Counted from the stretch's first letter, positions 44,642-54,061 are shown. The stretch is DNA of 58,900 nucleotides from Candidatus Methylumidiphilus alinenensis (GCA_003242955.1 QJPH01000276.1:1-58900), one strand, 5' to 3'. Translations and numbers: made by a program. Notes: a model not told the origin generated them from the sequence alone.

Positions 44642-45907
44642 TTATGCCTCGGCCTCGATGCTTTCAGCCGCCTCGACTTCTGGATTCTGCTCGATCAACG
44701 CAACAACTTCATTGGAAGCAAAGAGTAGGCCGTTACGAAAAAACTGACACGCGCTAAACGGGTCATTCTCCTTCATGAGTACATCACCCATGAGTTGATA
44801 AGCTTCAACACTCGGCTCCGCCGCCAAACTCGCTTGGAGATAGGTTTTTGCCTTGTCCAACAGACCCGAGCGCAAAGAAAGCTTGCCCAGCACTCGCAAT
44901 AGAATGGCATCGTTGGGATGGGCTTTCAGCCAAGCCTCCCCCTTGGCAAGTTGGTCCGCAGTGTCTGGCATATGAATGCAGCCGTATAACACAACCAAGG
45001 TTTCGCTCCATTCCTTAGCTATGGCTTGCCTCACCAAGGGTTCGACCTCGACTTCCGAACCCGCGTCAATCATCGCGGCAAAGTAAAGTTGCTGGATGCC
45101 GCTGGACTTGCGGATATGTTCGGGTATCTCCAGCCATAGGTTGCGCAAAGCCACGGCATCACGGGCATCTGATTTTTGCTTAATCAAGGAACTGAAGGTT
45201 TCTGTTTCCAGCAACTTGATTTCCGCCTCCATCATTACCTTATTCGATTGCAACTTGGGGATAATCAGTCTCAAACCTTGCCAATCGGACAGGTTGGCAT
45301 ACGCTTGGTGCATTAGCTTCAACACCGCCGCGTGGCTGGGGGCAATTTTATCGAGTAGGGTCAGGCTTTCCAAAGCCTCTTCAAACTGCTGGTTGGAAAG
45401 CTGGAGCTCGGCTCTCGTCAAGCCTATCGCCAATTCGGCTTCGGGCATGGTCTCCTGGGCCAACTGTAGGTATTCGTCGCGCTGTTCCAAAGCTCCCCGC
45501 GATTGGGCTGCGCGGGCGGCAGTGAGGTAGTTGATAAGCGGCACACCGCTGTTGGCGGCATGGCGGATCAAGTGCTTTTCGGCCGTTTCAAAATTGCCTT
45601 CGGCAGACTCGATCAAGCCAGTGAGCAAAGCTTCCTGTGAAAGCTTGCTGCGTTGCTCGAAACCCCGCTGTTTCAGAATTTTGGGCAGGCGCAAGGCAGT
45701 GACAACCAGCCTGACGGCGAAATAGAGCAACACGAAAGTCAACACCAGCACGACGGTCGTCAACAACAAAGAAGTCTCTACCGACCATTGGCCTAGCCCG
45801 ACAATCACATAGCCAGAACCACCATGGGCAACGACATAACGCAATGCCACAATAGCCGCACCCAAGGCAACTAAAAAGCCTATTGAAAGGAGAAAGACTC
45901 GTCTCAC
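44642..45907 (-). CDS. hemY: HemY protein
   Basis: A 421-residue inner-membrane protein with two N-terminal helices (FLLSIGFLVALGAAIVALRY and TVVLVLTFVLLYFAVRLVVT) and TPR-like repeats behind them, for example DAILLRVLGKLSLRSGLLDK. It belongs to the proteobacterial HemY of the hemCDXY operon, which is unrelated to protoporphyrinogen oxidase HemY of Gram-positives; its exact role is unclear. It overlaps hemX by 4 bp. Confidence 0.92.
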   Translation of the reverse strand: MRRVFLLSIGFLVALGAAIVALRYVVAHGGSGYVIVGLGQWSVETSLLLTTVVLVLTFVLLYFAVRLVVTALRLPKILKQRGFEQRSKLSQEALLTGLIESAEGNFETAEKHLIRHAANSGVPLINYLTAARAAQSRGALEQRDEYLQLAQETMPEAELAIGLTRAELQLSNQQFEEALESLTLLDKIAPSHAAVLKLMHQAYANLSDWQGLRLIIPKLQSNKVMMEAEIKLLETETFSSLIKQKSDARDAVALRNLWLEIPEHIRKSSGIQQLYFAAMIDAGSEVEVEPLVRQAIAKEWSETLVVLYGCIHMPDTADQLAKGEAWLKAHPNDAILLRVLGKLSLRSGLLDKAKTYLQASLAAEPSVEAYQLMGDVLMKENDPFSACQFFRNGLLFASNEVVALIEQNPEVEAAESIEAEA

Positions 45908-47235
45908 GGCTTGGCTCCCTCTTCTAGCTGGGGTTCCATCACCGGACCCATGGTTTCGCTAGAGTGTTGGCCTGACGGCGGCTGTTGTTCATGCTGCGCT
46001 GGCGTTGGGGGTGGCGCGACTTTTTCAGGCTTATCGGACTTTTCTTGCTTGACCGGATGGGCCTTATCAGAATCCAAGCGCAATTTGTCAATGTTACGCA
46101 ACAGGCTCAGTGACTTGCTGACATCGGGAAGCGGCACATGAAGTTGCAACCCCTGTAGATTTTGGATGTCTTGGGACAGTCCTTGTGTGGCTGCCGCAGC
46201 GGGGTCGAAGTTTTCTTTGATCCAGCTTAACGCCGAATCCATGTTGGCTTTGTAGAGTTCGTCATCACCGCGCAGCAAAGCCGAACGGGCCATTTCGAGT
46301 TTGAGCAACATCACTTGCCGTATGGCCACCACTTCCTCGGGCAACAGAATGGCTTGCACCGGACGATCAGTGTGGCGGACCGTCACCAAGCCTTTCAAAT
46401 CAGCAATGGCAGAGTCCTTCCAATTGTCGCTGTGCTTTTCGGCATCGGGGATGGACGAGGCCACTGGCGAATGGTCTTCCTTGGCACGGTCGGAATGGGG
46501 CAAGAATAACGGCAAATCTTTGACTTGACCCTCTAGAACCAATAGCTTGGCCGACACACCGACAAGGTCCGGCGGATTAAAGTCTTTAAGAAGGTCGATT
46601 TCCTGTGCCAGGGCTTCGCGGACTTTGAAAGCCGCCGGGTCGCCACTATCTTGCAAGCGTTGGTCGGCAGCTTCCATCATCTCAATCACGGCTTTCACAT
46701 CGCCTACCAGATGTAACTTTTGGTTGGCCACGCTAAGCAAGTATTCTGCATCGGCAACCATGATGTCGCCACGGGATTGGTTCATGTGTTGCTGAATATG
46801 CTGGATCGAAGAACCCAGATCATTGCGCACCGCATCAATCTGAGTCTTGAAGGTCGATCCTTCATCGCCAATTTCCCGCTCGAACTTGGAATCCTCAGTG
46901 GTCAATTGGGACTGCACCATGGCAAGCTGCTTATGATCCGTAGCGACCTCGTCTTGCAGTGTGCTGATTTGGTGCAGCAGTTCCTGAATTTGCTTGTCGC
47001 CTTTATCCAAGCCACTGCCTAGCCCTTCTTGCTGGGAACGCAATTCATGCAACAAGAAAACGCCGGCTGCCACAAGAATGATAACCAGAGCCAAAGCACC
47101 GTAACCGAGCCAAGCCGCCGTGCTGCGTTTTTTCGTGGGATTGCCAGTGCCGATATCATTCCTGTAATCAGGACGTTCCGGCTTTACAGAGTCTTCCACT
47201 GCTTCCGAAATGAGTTCTTTATCCTCGTCTACCAA
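45904..47235 (-). CDS. hemX: HemX protein
   Basis: A 443-residue membrane protein with one N-terminal helix (AAWLGYGALALVIILVAAGV), a coiled-coil stretch rich in Gln/Leu (ISTLQDEVATDHKQLAMVQS) and the HemX domain with YLLSVANQKLHLVGDVKAVI. The start is probably the TTG at 47235, which has GGGGA upstream and lies 4 bp after the hemD stop; the open frame further up lies in hemD. A Pro-, Gln- and Glu-rich tail follows at the C-terminus. Possibly a non-catalytic haem-pathway partner. Confidence 0.88.
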   Translation of the reverse strand: MVDEDKELISEAVEDSVKPERPDYRNDIGTGNPTKKRSTAAWLGYGALALVIILVAAGVFLLHELRSQQEGLGSGLDKGDKQIQELLHQISTLQDEVATDHKQLAMVQSQLTTEDSKFEREIGDEGSTFKTQIDAVRNDLGSSIQHIQQHMNQSRGDIMVADAEYLLSVANQKLHLVGDVKAVIEMMEAADQRLQDSGDPAAFKVREALAQEIDLLKDFNPPDLVGVSAKLLVLEGQVKDLPLFLPHSDRAKEDHSPVASSIPDAEKHSDNWKDSAIADLKGLVTVRHTDRPVQAILLPEEVVAIRQVMLLKLEMARSALLRGDDELYKANMDSALSWIKENFDPAAAATQGLSQDIQNLQGLQLHVPLPDVSKSLSLLRNIDKLRLDSDKAHPVKQEKSDKPEKVAPPPTPAQHEQQPPSGQHSSETMGPVMEPQLEEGAKP

Positions 47236-47239
47236 TGGT

Positions 47240-48037
47240 CTATCCCCGTGGTTGATGTGTTTTGTTAATTTCTTGGGCGGTGTGGACCACCGCATCGAAA
47301 ATATCCGCATCCGTCGCTTCCGCCTCGAAAACGTGAACCGCCCCCAATTCGCGTACCTGCTTCGCCATGCGGCTGCCAATGACGACAATGGGCGTATGCA
47401 GGAGCAATTCACGGTCGCCCTCGGGCATCCGCTGCCAAAGATTGGCGAGGGCTTCGCCGCTGGTCAGTGTCACTATGGCTATATCACCTCTGCGCCAACT
47501 AGCCAACAACCCGTTCACATCAATTTCCGGCGCAACACGCCGGTAAACTTCGGCATATTCCACTTTGCCACCGCGTTGCCGCAAGGTATCCGCCAGCAAC
47601 TCCCGCCCACCTTCACCGCGAACGATGAGGAAGCTTAGTCTCTTAGCATCCGTCAATTCAAGATGCGCCAACAGAGACTCACTATTAAACTGTTCTTTTG
47701 GCTTCAGGTCCACAGCCACCCCCTTGTCTAGCAGAGCGTTTGCGGTTGCTTGCCCAATGGCAGCAATCTTTGGCATCGACACACTATTAAGCCATTGTGG
47801 GCCGAGCAACTCAAAGGCATAACGCACGGCGTTGGCACTGACAAAAATCAACCAATCCGTATGCTCCAAGTGTCGTAAACGACTAAGCCCGATGTCTTCG
47901 ACCTGCACAGGCTGGATTTCCAGCAAAGGCAAGCGAATGGCTTTGCCGCCGGCATCTTCAATGAGCTTACACAAACCTTCGGCCTGTTCGACCGGACGGG
48001 TCACTAATACACCAAGGCACGAAGGCAACATCGACAT
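47240..48037 (-). CDS. hemD: Uroporphyrinogen-III synthase
   Basis: Closes hydroxymethylbilane into uroporphyrinogen III; 265 residues. GVLVTRPVEQAEGLCKLIED, TDWLIFVSANAVRYAF, PKIAAIGQATANALLDKGV and IVTLTSGEALANLW are typical despite the low conservation of this family. It begins 3 bp after the hemC stop. Confidence 0.92.
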   Translation of the reverse strand: MSMLPSCLGVLVTRPVEQAEGLCKLIEDAGGKAIRLPLLEIQPVQVEDIGLSRLRHLEHTDWLIFVSANAVRYAFELLGPQWLNSVSMPKIAAIGQATANALLDKGVAVDLKPKEQFNSESLLAHLELTDAKRLSFLIVRGEGGRELLADTLRQRGGKVEYAEVYRRVAPEIDVNGLLASWRRGDIAIVTLTSGEALANLWQRMPEGDRELLLHTPIVVIGSRMAKQVRELGAVHVFEAEATDADIFDAVVHTAQEINKTHQPRG

Positions 48038-48040
48038 AGT

Positions 48041-48967
48041 TTAACGGTAAAGCTCGCCCAAAATAATGTCCGCACCTTTGCTAAGCAATTCTTCTGCCAA
48101 AGCAAACCCCAAGTTTTTTGCCTCCTCGCAGGGACCGAAGATTTCCCCACGGATGATTTGGCTACCGTCAGGTGTGCCTACAAGCCCACGCAACCAAAGC
48201 CTACCGCCGTCCAACTCAGCAAAACCGGCGATGGGTACTTGGCATCCACCCTGAAGGCGTTCGTTCATTGCCCGCTCTGCCGTCACCCGCAGTGACGTTG
48301 AGTCGTCATGGAGACTGCGTAGCCATTCTATGACTTGACCGTCACCGACGCGGCATTCAATACCGATGGCCCCCTGCCCCATGGATGGAAGGCTAGTTTC
48401 AGGCGATAAGGTTTCGGTGATCCGATCCTGGAAACCAAGTCGCTTAAGTCCAGCGGCGGCAAGTATGATGGCATCGAATTCCCCCGCGTCCAGTTTGGCC
48501 AAGCGGGTGTTCACATTACCGCGCAGGCTACGTATTTCGCAATCCGGGAACCTCTCCTTGATCTGACATTGCCGCCTTAGACTTGAAGTGCCTATTTTCG
48601 CATAGGGCGGCAATGCAGCAAAGGATGGAAAGCGGTTGGACACCAAGGCATCGCAGGGATCTTCACGGTCAAGGATGGCCGCAAGACGCAGTCCATCAGG
48701 AAACTCAATCGGCACATCCTTCATCGAATGGACCGCGATATCCGCTTCCCCGTCCAGCATGCCTTGCTCCAATTCCTTCACGAACAATCCCTTTCCGCCC
48801 ACTTTAGCCAGCGGCGCATCCAATATCTTATCGCCCTTGGTGGTCATTTTCACCAATTCGGTGCGCAGGCCGGGAAAAGCCGCGCTTAGCCGCGTTGCAA
48901 CGTGCTCAGCCTGCCATAATGCCAATGGACTTTTGCGGGTAGCGATACGGATGAGTTCCTGCGCCAT
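48041..48967 (-). CDS. hemC: Porphobilinogen deaminase
   Basis: Polymerises four porphobilinogens into hydroxymethylbilane; 308 residues from the ATG at 48967 ([20 protein letters not shown]). The dipyrromethane cofactor Cys242 is in [12 protein letters not shown], and [20 protein letters not shown] and [20 protein letters not shown] hold catalytic Asp and Arg residues. First gene of hemCDXY. Confidence 0.96.
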   Translation of the reverse strand: MAQELIRIATRKSPLALWQAEHVATRLSAAFPGLRTELVKMTTKGDKILDAPLAKVGGKGLFVKELEQGMLDGEADIAVHSMKDVPIEFPDGLRLAAILDREDPCDALVSNRFPSFAALPPYAKIGTSSLRRQCQIKERFPDCEIRSLRGNVNTRLAKLDAGEFDAIILAAAGLKRLGFQDRITETLSPETSLPSMGQGAIGIECRVGDGQVIEWLRSLHDDSTSLRVTAERAMNERLQGGCQVPIAGFAELDGGRLWLRGLVGTPDGSQIIRGEIFGPCEEAKNLGFALAEELLSKGADIILGELYR

Positions 48968-49001
48968 GGATCTTGTTTTCCGATAACCATTAAAAATAAT
49001 C

Positions 49002-49010
49002 ATTGTAGCA
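49002..49010 (-). promoter_or_regulatory. Extended -10 promoter candidate for hemC
   Basis: On the minus strand TGCTACAAT fits the extended -10 pattern TGnTATAAT with one mismatch, 35 bp before the hemC start. No good -35 is needed or seen. Confidence 0.4.
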
Positions 49011-49082
49011 GATCATCATGCTATCGGGATTAATGAAAAAACGCTATGATGAGCATTTATTTTTTCCAAAAAGGCGCAAAAA

Positions 49083-49565
49083 ATGCAGGTTTCTGCCCAA
49101 AAAGTGGTTCACATCCATTATACCCTCACCAGCGAAGAGGGCGAAGTCATAGACAGTTCTGAAGGCCATGGCCCTTTAGCCTACATTCATGGACACGGTA
49201 ACATTATTCCTGGATTGGAAAACGCTCTTTTGGGCAAAATGGCCGGCGACAAAATCAAAGTCACCATTCCTCCTGAAGAGGCATACGGACCGCGCGACGA
49301 GAATCTAATCCAAACTGTGCCCATCGATGCGTTCCATGGTGTCGATGAAATCCTTCCTGGCATGCAATTCCATACTGAAACCCCTAACGGAGTTGAACTG
49401 GTGACAGTTATCGACGTGCAGGACGGTTATGTCAGTCTCGATGGCAACCATCCCATGTCTGGGCTAACCTTGAATTTCGATGTCGAGGTCACTGATGTCC
49501 GCGATGCGACGGAGGAAGAACTTGACCATGGCCATGTGCATGGAGAAGGTGGGCATCACCACTGA
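49083..49565 (+). CDS. slyD: FKBP-type peptidyl-prolyl isomerase SlyD
   Basis: A 160-residue prolyl isomerase and metal-binding chaperone. HIHYTLTSEEGEVIDSSEGH, GPLAYIHGHGNIIPGLENAL and LLGKMAGDKIKVTIPPEEAY are the FKBP part; the IF domain follows. The C-terminus is His-rich (DHGHVHGEGGHHH), though shorter than the E. coli nickel-binding tail. Divergent from hemC. Confidence 0.95.
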   Translation: MQVSAQKVVHIHYTLTSEEGEVIDSSEGHGPLAYIHGHGNIIPGLENALLGKMAGDKIKVTIPPEEAYGPRDENLIQTVPIDAFHGVDEILPGMQFHTETPNGVELVTVIDVQDGYVSLDGNHPMSGLTLNFDVEVTDVRDATEEELDHGHVHGEGGHHH

Positions 49566-49918
49566 TTATTGCTGGCTCCCAAGCTCCGCCACTCGTCGTT
49601 ATACACAAGTGTTGGAGGCCCGTCATTTCGGCAAGGATGCCGAAATCCAGCGTCCAAGGATGGCAAACTGGGGGCATCGACAGATGTCCCTGCAACCGCG
49701 AACATCAAACTACGGGTTGGCATGTTACCTGAATCAAGCATTTGCACAACCGACTTGTTACCGTCCTGGCCTGGATTTCGGCATCCCTGCCGAAATGACG
49801 GATTTTCCGGTTTGACTGGACTTGTGTATAACGGCAAGAGCTCCGGCTTGGGAACGAGAAAAGCCTTAGCCCCGCCAAAATGAATTTGTGGTAATCTTGT
49901 GACTCTAGGAGATGAACC
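49566..49918. other. Gene-free stretch with a long palindromic repeat
   Basis: No gene is supported. Positions 49619-49801 are an element bounded by CCGTCATTTCGGCAAGGATG and CATCCCTGCCGAAATGACGG, inverted to each other. It is related to the CGTCGTTCCGG elements but with a longer middle (about 183 bp). Confidence 0.7.
49619..49801. repeat. Long variant of the dispersed palindromic repeat
   Basis: The ends CCGTCATTTCGGCAAGGATG and CCCTGCCGAAATGACGG correspond to those at 2184 and 28249 with T-rich substitutions. The middle of about 140 bp is not shared with the other copies. Confidence 0.75.
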
Positions 49919-50221
49919 ATGGCAACAATCACATTCGATACTCTCAAATTTGTTGAAAAGCTGAGGGCGGCGGGGGTTCCCGAAGCCCAAGCCAAGGCGG
50001 AAGCGGAAGCCTTGCAAGGCGTTTTTGCGGAAACACCGGAAACGCAATTAGCCACGAAAACCGACATAGTGCGATTGGAGCGCCGCCTTGATGGGTTTGA
50101 TGCCAAGATAGACCGGTTGGAAACCAAGCTATCCGGTGAGTTGACTTTGGTAAAATGGATGATGGGTTTGGTATTGGGGGGTGTTATTGCCCTCATCATG
50201 CGGGCTTTTTTTCCGGCATGA
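49919..50221 (+). CDS. DUF1640-like coiled-coil membrane protein
   Basis: A 100-residue protein: ITFDTLKFVEKLRAAGVPEA and QAKAEAEALQGVFAETPE, then coiled coil IVRLERRLDGFDAKIDRLET and one C-terminal membrane helix LVKWMMGLVLGGVIALIMRA. This is the bacterial CCDC90/DUF1640-like layout, found near mobile or TA loci in many proteobacteria. Function unknown. AGGAG lies seven bases before the ATG. Confidence 0.85.
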   Translation: MATITFDTLKFVEKLRAAGVPEAQAKAEAEALQGVFAETPETQLATKTDIVRLERRLDGFDAKIDRLETKLSGELTLVKWMMGLVLGGVIALIMRAFFPA

Positions 50222-50334
50222 ATCTCAAGGAACAATCAACGCCTCCATTGCGTCATACCGAATGTTGCCTTTTAAACCGGCTTCCTGTTGACAACAATAA
50301 CAAACCACCTATTCAGCCCAAGGAAAATTACCTA

Positions 50335-50652
50335 ATGTACGCAAAAATCACCGGTTTCACCCTGTTAGCAACTCTTTTGTTCGGCAATGCAGCCTTTGCC
50401 GCCAACCCCGAAGCCGCCAAGCCAACCGCCACAGGAGTTTGCGCAAGTTGCCACGGCCCCAAAGGGATCAGCGCTGCAGGCATGTTCCCCAATTTGGCTG
50501 GCCAGAAAGCAGATTATCTGTCCGCACAATTGAAGGCTTTTCGAGGCAAGACCCGGGTTAATCCGATGATGTCTCCGATGGCGGCAAACCTAAAGGACGA
50601 TGAAATCGAAAACTTGGCAGCCTATTTCGCCAGCCTCAAAGCTTGCGAATAA
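50335..50652 (+). CDS. Class I cytochrome c (c553/c554-like)
   Basis: A 105-residue exported haem protein: signal peptide MYAKITGFTLLATLLFGNAA, haem motif CASCH (36-40) followed by GPKGISAAGMFPNLAGQKAD, and axial Met candidates in NPMMSPMAANL. A single small haem domain ending YFASLKACE. It should carry electrons in the periplasm. I choose this start since the longer open frame upstream has no signal peptide. Confidence 0.93.
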   Translation: MYAKITGFTLLATLLFGNAAFAANPEAAKPTATGVCASCHGPKGISAAGMFPNLAGQKADYLSAQLKAFRGKTRVNPMMSPMAANLKDDEIENLAAYFASLKACE

Positions 50653-50671
50653 TACCCGCAAACACCGGGTA

Positions 50672-50704
50672 AGACCGACTCGGCTTTATAAACCGAGTCG
50701 GTCT
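50672..50704. repeat. GACCGACTCGG hairpin between cytochrome c and speE
   Basis: The stem AGACCGACTCGG / CCGAGTCGGTCT is identical to 44593-44625. The last codons and stop of speE (encoding DRLGL) lie within it, and it also follows the cytochrome gene, so it may act on both transcripts. Confidence 0.7.
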
Positions 50705-51543
50705 AAATGCCGGAAAAACTCCGGCGCCACAAACGCCGCCCTATGGATTTCGGCATTGTAATAACGGGTGTCAAACGGCTTGGCGCGGGCATCATCTTCC
50801 CGGAAGAAACTCAAATTGCCTTTACCGGCCAAAGTTCCGCTCCACCAGCCTGATGGGTAAATAAACTGCGGGAAAAACAAGGTACGGGTAGACGGGAACC
50901 CTGCCACCCGCATTGTCTTATGCATCGATTCGATAAGTTCCAAATGGAACAACGGCGACTCGCTTTGTTGCGCCAGAATCCCATCCGGGCGCAGACAACG
51001 CAGACACTCGCGATAAAACGCTGCGTTGAATAACCCTTCCGCCGGTCCAACAGGGTCGGTGCTATCGACAATGATAATGTCAACGCTCGCATCCGCCGCA
51101 TCCTTCACCCATCGTATGCCGTCGATAAACAGCAACTGGGCGCGCGGATCGCCGTTCGAGGCGCAAAGCTCGGGGAAGTGACATTCGGCAAGCCGGGTCA
51201 CTCTCTCGTCGATTTCGATCTGCACCGCGCTTTCCACTTCCGGGTGTTTGAGTACCTCCTTCAAACTGCCGCAATCGCCGCCGCCAATGATCCAAACAGT
51301 CTGCGGATTCGGATGGGTATATAACACCGGGTGGGTCATCATTTCGTGATAGAGAAAATTCTCCCGGTCGGTCACCATGGTGCAACCGTCAATCACCATC
51401 AATTTGCCGAACCATTCGGTGTCGTAGATCTCAATTTTCTGGAAAGCCGTCTGCTCCTCATGCAGCTTGGCTTTGACTTCAATCGACAGGGCGCTGCCGT
51501 GTTTGGGATAAACCTCGGTGAACCATTTTTTTTCATTCAGCAT
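50686..51543 (-). CDS. speE: Spermidine synthase
   Basis: Aminopropyl transfer from decarboxylated SAM to putrescine; 285 residues. KWFTEVYPKHGSALSIEVKA, FLYHEMMTHPVLYTHPNPQT, the SAM-binding IIGGGDCGSLKEVLKHPEVE (GGGDCG instead of the common GGGDGG) and IIVDSTDPVGPAEGLFNAAF are clear. No speD lies next to it. Confidence 0.93.
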   Translation of the reverse strand: MLNEKKWFTEVYPKHGSALSIEVKAKLHEEQTAFQKIEIYDTEWFGKLMVIDGCTMVTDRENFLYHEMMTHPVLYTHPNPQTVWIIGGGDCGSLKEVLKHPEVESAVQIEIDERVTRLAECHFPELCASNGDPRAQLLFIDGIRWVKDAADASVDIIIVDSTDPVGPAEGLFNAAFYRECLRCLRPDGILAQQSESPLFHLELIESMHKTMRVAGFPSTRTLFFPQFIYPSGWWSGTLAGKGNLSFFREDDARAKPFDTRYYNAEIHRAAFVAPEFFRHLDRLGL

Positions 51544-51655
51544 GGAGAAAAAGTCCTAGGAGTCGAATACTTTGATTATTTTTTTATATTATCCATTATC
51601 TCAAATACCTTCGCCAATCACTTTGCCAAGCTGGTGCTTGGCGTTCCCACTAAGA

Positions 51656-52609
51656 TTACTTGGGGCCGGGAACGACAGACACAACATTCCCGTGGCTATC
51701 AAACTGGGCCACCATTTTGGAATCCCGGTCTTTAAGATATTGCTCAATCAGCGGCTGAACCTCAGCCGGATTGGCAAGTGACCAAGCGTGACTAATCAGA
51801 CCCTCCATAATCAAGGCATAAACACAGGATTCGATTGATTCCATGACCGCCATTTGCGGCGGTTCGTTGCTGGTGATGCCCGCCTCCACTTCCAATAATT
51901 TGTTATAGCTGATATAGCGGTACAGCCCGGACTCCAAATCGGCAGAAAAAATCGTCTTGCGCGCATCCACTTGGTTCAGAATCTGCCCATTCTTCACGGA
52001 AATCGACCGCAACATGGACGTAACGGCATCGCGCCGGAACTCCAACGAACCGCCTGCGCCAAAATAACGGGCGCCAACTCCCCCGGTCAACAAGTTCGTT
52101 TCATAAGCAATGATACCGCCATCAAGCAAGATGGGGGCATACAACATGGGCGGTAAAAAATGCTGCACGGCACCCTCTTCTGGTTGAGGCTTGCCCTCCT
52201 TTTCCCCCAAATATTGTTCGCGGGTCTGGCGGATGATTTTTCGTTCGTTCATCAGGTTGGGCAAGCTTTCCCGCTCCAGCACCGTGAACCACTTGCCGTT
52301 GCCCGCCTCCAACAGCGCACGGATGAGCATGGGAGTCCCGCCTTGCGTCACAGCAGTGGAATATTGCACCAAGGTGTCGCTACTTTTATATTGCCCGGTC
52401 TGGTCGCGAAACTTGTAAACCCCAACCACGATGGGTTCTGGAGGCGGCGGCAGCTTGCGCAACATTTGAGAAACGCTGGAACGGTAATCGACCAAGGGTT
52501 TGCCCGACGAAATGGGCTGGATCATCGAGGAACACGCCGATAATAATGCACAGCCGATGACTAAAACGGCAATTCCGAAGCTAAACCTTAACCGTAACCG
52601 TTCACTCAC
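51656..52609 (-). CDS. csgG: Curli secretion channel CsgG
   Basis: Outer-membrane lipoprotein that forms the nonameric curli export pore; 317 residues from the GTG at 52609. A lipoprotein signal precedes LLSACSS, with the acylated Cys. VVGVYKFRDQTGQYKSSDTL, TVLERESLPNLMNERKIIRQ and GGIIAYETNLLTGGVGARYF match CsgG; ISVKNGQILNQVDARKTIFS is a later conserved block. Open frame continues to a TTG at 52765 overlapping the csgF stop, and an ATG at 52750, but the intervening sequence looks like translated repeat. Start therefore uncertain. Confidence 0.92.
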   Translation of the reverse strand: MSERLRLRFSFGIAVLVIGCALLSACSSMIQPISSGKPLVDYRSSVSQMLRKLPPPPEPIVVGVYKFRDQTGQYKSSDTLVQYSTAVTQGGTPMLIRALLEAGNGKWFTVLERESLPNLMNERKIIRQTREQYLGEKEGKPQPEEGAVQHFLPPMLYAPILLDGGIIAYETNLLTGGVGARYFGAGGSLEFRRDAVTSMLRSISVKNGQILNQVDARKTIFSADLESGLYRYISYNKLLEVEAGITSNEPPQMAVMESIESCVYALIMEGLISHAWSLANPAEVQPLIEQYLKDRDSKMVAQFDSHGNVVSVVPGPK

Positions 52610-52761
52610 CCTTCCTTTTTCCTGGGAACGCGGCCATCCTGGCCGCCATTCCAACGGATGAGACGCCCTCGCTCCTAGGGGGAAGCGAGCGTTTAATCTT
52701 AACCAGGCAACAAGATACCGAAGGCGGAAAAAATGGGAAAATGAAAACATGCCTATTCCGA

Positions 52762-53232
52762 TCAATTTGAAGGAAGCGTCGTGGGGATGGTAATGTTCGT
52801 GGACGTACCCGCAACAACATCGCTGACGTTGACGTTTAGCCCGCCCGTTGCATTACTGATGGTGACGACATAATCCCCAAAATTATAAGTACCCGTTTGG
52901 ACGGAGCTTGTATTACCGTTGCTGGGGAATAGCTGGTTGGTGATTTCCAAAGCTAGTTTGTTGAGCACCATACTCTCCAACTGGGTCTTGAAGGAGTTAA
53001 GAGCGCTCTGCGATACCGATTTCGCTGAAGAACCGGCACCACTGGAAGTAGTGGAAGCAGTACTCGGTGCCTTGAAGAAATTCTGGGCGTTTGCCGAATT
53101 GAGTAGGACAGGGCCATTCAGCGGATTGCCGCCAAAATCGGGGTTGATGAAACGGTGATCCATCTCCGTGGATTCAGCAAACTGCGATGCGACAGTCAGA
53201 ACGAATATTAAAAAAGGTATTTTGTATTTCAT
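52762..53232 (-). CDS. csgF: Curli assembly factor CsgF
   Basis: A 156-residue secreted protein that caps CsgG and couples nucleation. After a signal peptide it has HRFINPDFGGNPLNGPVLLN then SANAQNFFKAPS, the CsgF hallmark segment which binds inside the CsgG pore. The C-terminus has TYNFGDYVVTISNATGGLNV. Between csgE and csgG. Confidence 0.92.
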   Translation of the reverse strand: MKYKIPFLIFVLTVASQFAESTEMDHRFINPDFGGNPLNGPVLLNSANAQNFFKAPSTASTTSSGAGSSAKSVSQSALNSFKTQLESMVLNKLALEITNQLFPSNGNTSSVQTGTYNFGDYVVTISNATGGLNVNVSDVVAGTSTNITIPTTLPSN

Positions 53233-53261
53233 ATTATTTCTCCGGCAATGGTGTGAAATCG

Positions 53262-53642
53262 CTAATAAAGATCAAGCTCTTGTAGCGCCTTCCCACGATA
53301 ATTAATGTACTCTAAAGCATAATTGCGTGCGTCTTGGGCTTTTTCCTCGTTTGCGGTTAGTTTGGGTGTCAACAAACTCTCATAGACGACGGTATCGTCG
53401 ATTTCTATCCAAATCAAACTGCCCAGCACCACACTGGGCCTCTCCTTGATCGTCAAGATGAAAGCATCATTCGGAGGGTCCCATTCTGCCATGAAAGAAT
53501 CGTAGAAATCATGGCCGAATTTTGAAATCGTCTGGTCAATCACAAGCCCGGTAAATTCCTCTTCTTGCGCCAAGACCGGGCCGGCATGGGTGAGCCAACA
53601 CGCTAAGAACAGCCAACCAAACCAACGCAACATTGCTTTCAT
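53262..53642 (-). CDS. csgE: Curli assembly factor CsgE
   Basis: A 126-residue periplasmic adaptor that plugs CsgG and brings CsgA. Signal peptide to VLAQ, then EEFTGLVIDQTISKFGHDFY, SFMAEWDPPNDAFILTIKER and WIEIDDTVVYESLLTP, closely following the CsgE pattern. Its ATG overlaps the upstream curlin gene (ATGA). Confidence 0.92.
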   Translation of the reverse strand: MKAMLRWFGWLFLACWLTHAGPVLAQEEEFTGLVIDQTISKFGHDFYDSFMAEWDPPNDAFILTIKERPSVVLGSLIWIEIDDTVVYESLLTPKLTANEEKAQDARNYALEYINYRGKALQELDLY

Positions 53643-54061
53643 TGTGAGTTCTGCCGAACCACAGCCCGGTTGCCGTGGCCTTTTTGCTCAATGTTGACTT
53701 GGTTGTGGCTGCCTTGCTGATTCACCTCGGCATGGTTATCTTGGGCTTCCTGTTGCACTTTTAGCGTGTTGGCGTTCCCCTCCTGGCGAATCTCCGCCGC
53801 GTTGCGGTCTCCCTTTTGCCGGAGTTCCAAGTCGTTGTCCTCGCCGGTCTGGGTGACGGATTTACGGTTATCCTTACCTTCCTGAATGATGACTTTTCGA
53901 TTGGCATGGTCGGGCATGGCGACACCTGAAGTGGAATTGGGCGGGTCTGCGGCATGGACACTGGTCAATCCCGCTGCGAAAGCCAGGATCGCAAGCTTTT
54001 GTTTGCCATGATAGTTAAAAAAGCTACGGCGTAAGCACTTGATTGAGTTAAAAATCCGCAT
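53639..54061 (-). CDS. Small curlin-repeat protein (CsgB-like nucleator)
   Basis: A 140-residue exported protein. After the signal region it carries about seven curlin motifs of the form NRKSVTQTGEDN, NAAEIRQEGNAN, NHAEVNQQGSHN, NQVNIEQKGHGN, ending in NRAVVRQNSQ. The repeats contain many Arg, Lys and Glu, unlike the neutral Asn/Thr-rich big curlins, and the protein ends in a basic repeat, as does the CsgB minor subunit. The nucleator role is inference. Coupled to csgE by 4-bp overlap. Confidence 0.82.
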   Translation of the reverse strand: MRIFNSIKCLRRSFFNYHGKQKLAILAFAAGLTSVHAADPPNSTSGVAMPDHANRKVIIQEGKDNRKSVTQTGEDNDLELRQKGDRNAAEIRQEGNANTLKVQQEAQDNHAEVNQQGSHNQVNIEQKGHGNRAVVRQNSQ

